Assembly (NCBI GenBank): GCA_002449335.1
Contig: DKDL01000082.1
Coordinates: forward strand, 5,567-11,652
Reading direction: 5' to 3'
DNA length: 6,086 nt
Source: Succinatimonas sp. UBA6849
Lineage (GTDB): Bacteria; Pseudomonadota; Gammaproteobacteria; Enterobacterales; Succinivibrionaceae
The notes below the pieces were generated by a model that searched no databases, was not told where the DNA came from, and was given only the letters and a program-made list of their open reading frames with translations. This document shows, one piece after another, positions 5,446 through 6,086 of this stretch. Position 1 is the stretch's first letter, and each line of letters begins with the position of its first letter. Made by a program: the position numbers and the translations under genes.

Positions 5446-6063
5446 GTGACAACCATTAAAAATGTAGTTTTTGATTTTGGTGGAGTACTCTTAGACTGGA
5501 ACCCACGTTACTTCTACTCATCAATTTTCAATGATGATGAGAAAATGGAGTATTTCATTCAGAACATCGTTACATCTACCTGGAACTCTCAGATGGATAG
5601 AGGCCGTACCTTTGAAGAGTGTATGAAAGAGCTGTCTGAAGAACATCCTGAGTACAAAGATCAGATCAACCTTTACAGAAAAGGTTGGGAGACCATGTTA
5701 AAGGGTGAAATTGAGTCCGGTATGAAAGTTCTCAAAGCAGTTCAGGCATCTGGCAAATTTAAGATCTACGGTTTAACTAACTGGTCAGCTGAAACCTTCC
5801 CTTATGCATTCAATACCTACAAGTTCTTACAGAGCTTTGAAGGTATCGTAGTTTCAGGTGAAGAAAAGATGATTAAACCAGAAAAAGGTATCTATTTAAC
5901 TCTGCTTGAAAGATACAACCTAAAACCTGAAGAAACCTTCTTCATGGATGACAACATTAAGAATGTTGAGGTTGCTAAATCAAGAGGAATTCATGCAATT
6001 CAGTTTACAGGTTCTGATGAGAACCTAGCACAAATTGCTAAAATTCTTAAAATTAAGATTTAA
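5446..6063 (+). CDS. HAD superfamily hydrolase, YihX-like (subfamily IA)
   Basis: A cytoplasmic hydrolase of the haloacid dehalogenase superfamily, 205 residues, probably a sugar-phosphate or similar small-molecule phosphatase. Motif I is VVFDFGGVL (7-15) with D10 as nucleophile; motif II is GLTNWS (109-114) with T111; motif III is K144 in MIKPEKG; motif IV is FFMDDN (165-170) with D168 and D169. The cap lies between motifs I and II and is helical, as in subfamily IA. Motif I reads DxG rather than the DxD common in phosphatases; E. coli YihX, a glucose-1-phosphatase, also has DxG (from memory), and so do dehalogenase-type members, so the substrate stays open. The start is GTG at 5446, chosen from GGAG 7 nt upstream; a TTG at 5422 would add eight residues. 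It is the only plus-strand gene and runs away from gpt. No terminator is visible in the 23 bases left. Confidence 0.87.
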   Translation: MTTIKNVVFDFGGVLLDWNPRYFYSSIFNDDEKMEYFIQNIVTSTWNSQMDRGRTFEECMKELSEEHPEYKDQINLYRKGWETMLKGEIESGMKVLKAVQASGKFKIYGLTNWSAETFPYAFNTYKFLQSFEGIVVSGEEKMIKPEKGIYLTLLERYNLKPEETFFMDDNIKNVEVAKSRGIHAIQFTGSDENLAQIAKILKIKI

Positions 6064-6086
6064 GTAAAACTTTCACAAAATAGCGG

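Noticed and set aside
1..6086. A novel multi-gene system such as defence, secretion or biosynthetic cluster
   Set aside because: All six genes belong to common housekeeping or transport families with intact motifs, and their arrangement does not point to a joint new function.

Overview
This AT-rich window carries six protein-coding genes that can be supported. Five lie on the minus strand and one (HAD-like hydrolase) on the plus strand at the right end. The proteins resemble gammaproteobacterial families: an AspC/TyrB-type aminotransferase, a GlnHPQ-type transporter and an E. coli-like xanthine-guanine phosphoribosyltransferase (Gpt) ending in the typical QDTW..QPW segment. My best inference is an AT-rich Gram-negative gammaproteobacterium, perhaps a gut anaerobe of the Succinivibrionaceae type. 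The family-level placement is a guess that cannot be tested from this window.

Layout from left to right: (1) the N-terminal 153 codons of an aspartate/aromatic aminotransferase, running off the left edge, with its own extended -10 promoter; (2) a MATE-family efflux protein whose real start is probably 16 codons inside the longest reading frame; (3) an intrinsic terminator; (4) a three-gene polar amino acid ABC importer operon, transcribed right to left as binding protein, permease, ATPase, with a small GNRA hairpin between the first two genes; (5) a 246-base non-coding region, between the binding-protein start and gpt, that holds a good sigma70-like promoter and two inverted repeats; (6) gpt; (7) a 357-base divergent intergenic region with an odd perfect Shine-Dalgarno followed by ATG-AAC-TAG; (8) a HAD-superfamily hydrolase of the YihX-like class.

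Functionally the window is mostly housekeeping and transport: amino acid uptake, amino acid transamination, purine salvage and drug or metabolite efflux. The genes do not form one pathway and I see no phage, CRISPR, toxin-antitoxin or defence system. The interesting content is non-coding: the concentric inverted repeat at 4541-4623, the promoter-overlapping inverted repeat at 4451-4495, the intercistronic hairpin at 3654-3669 and the two-codon minigene at 5274-5294. Four starts need correction inward from the longest open frame (MATE, permease, binding protein, HAD hydrolase).
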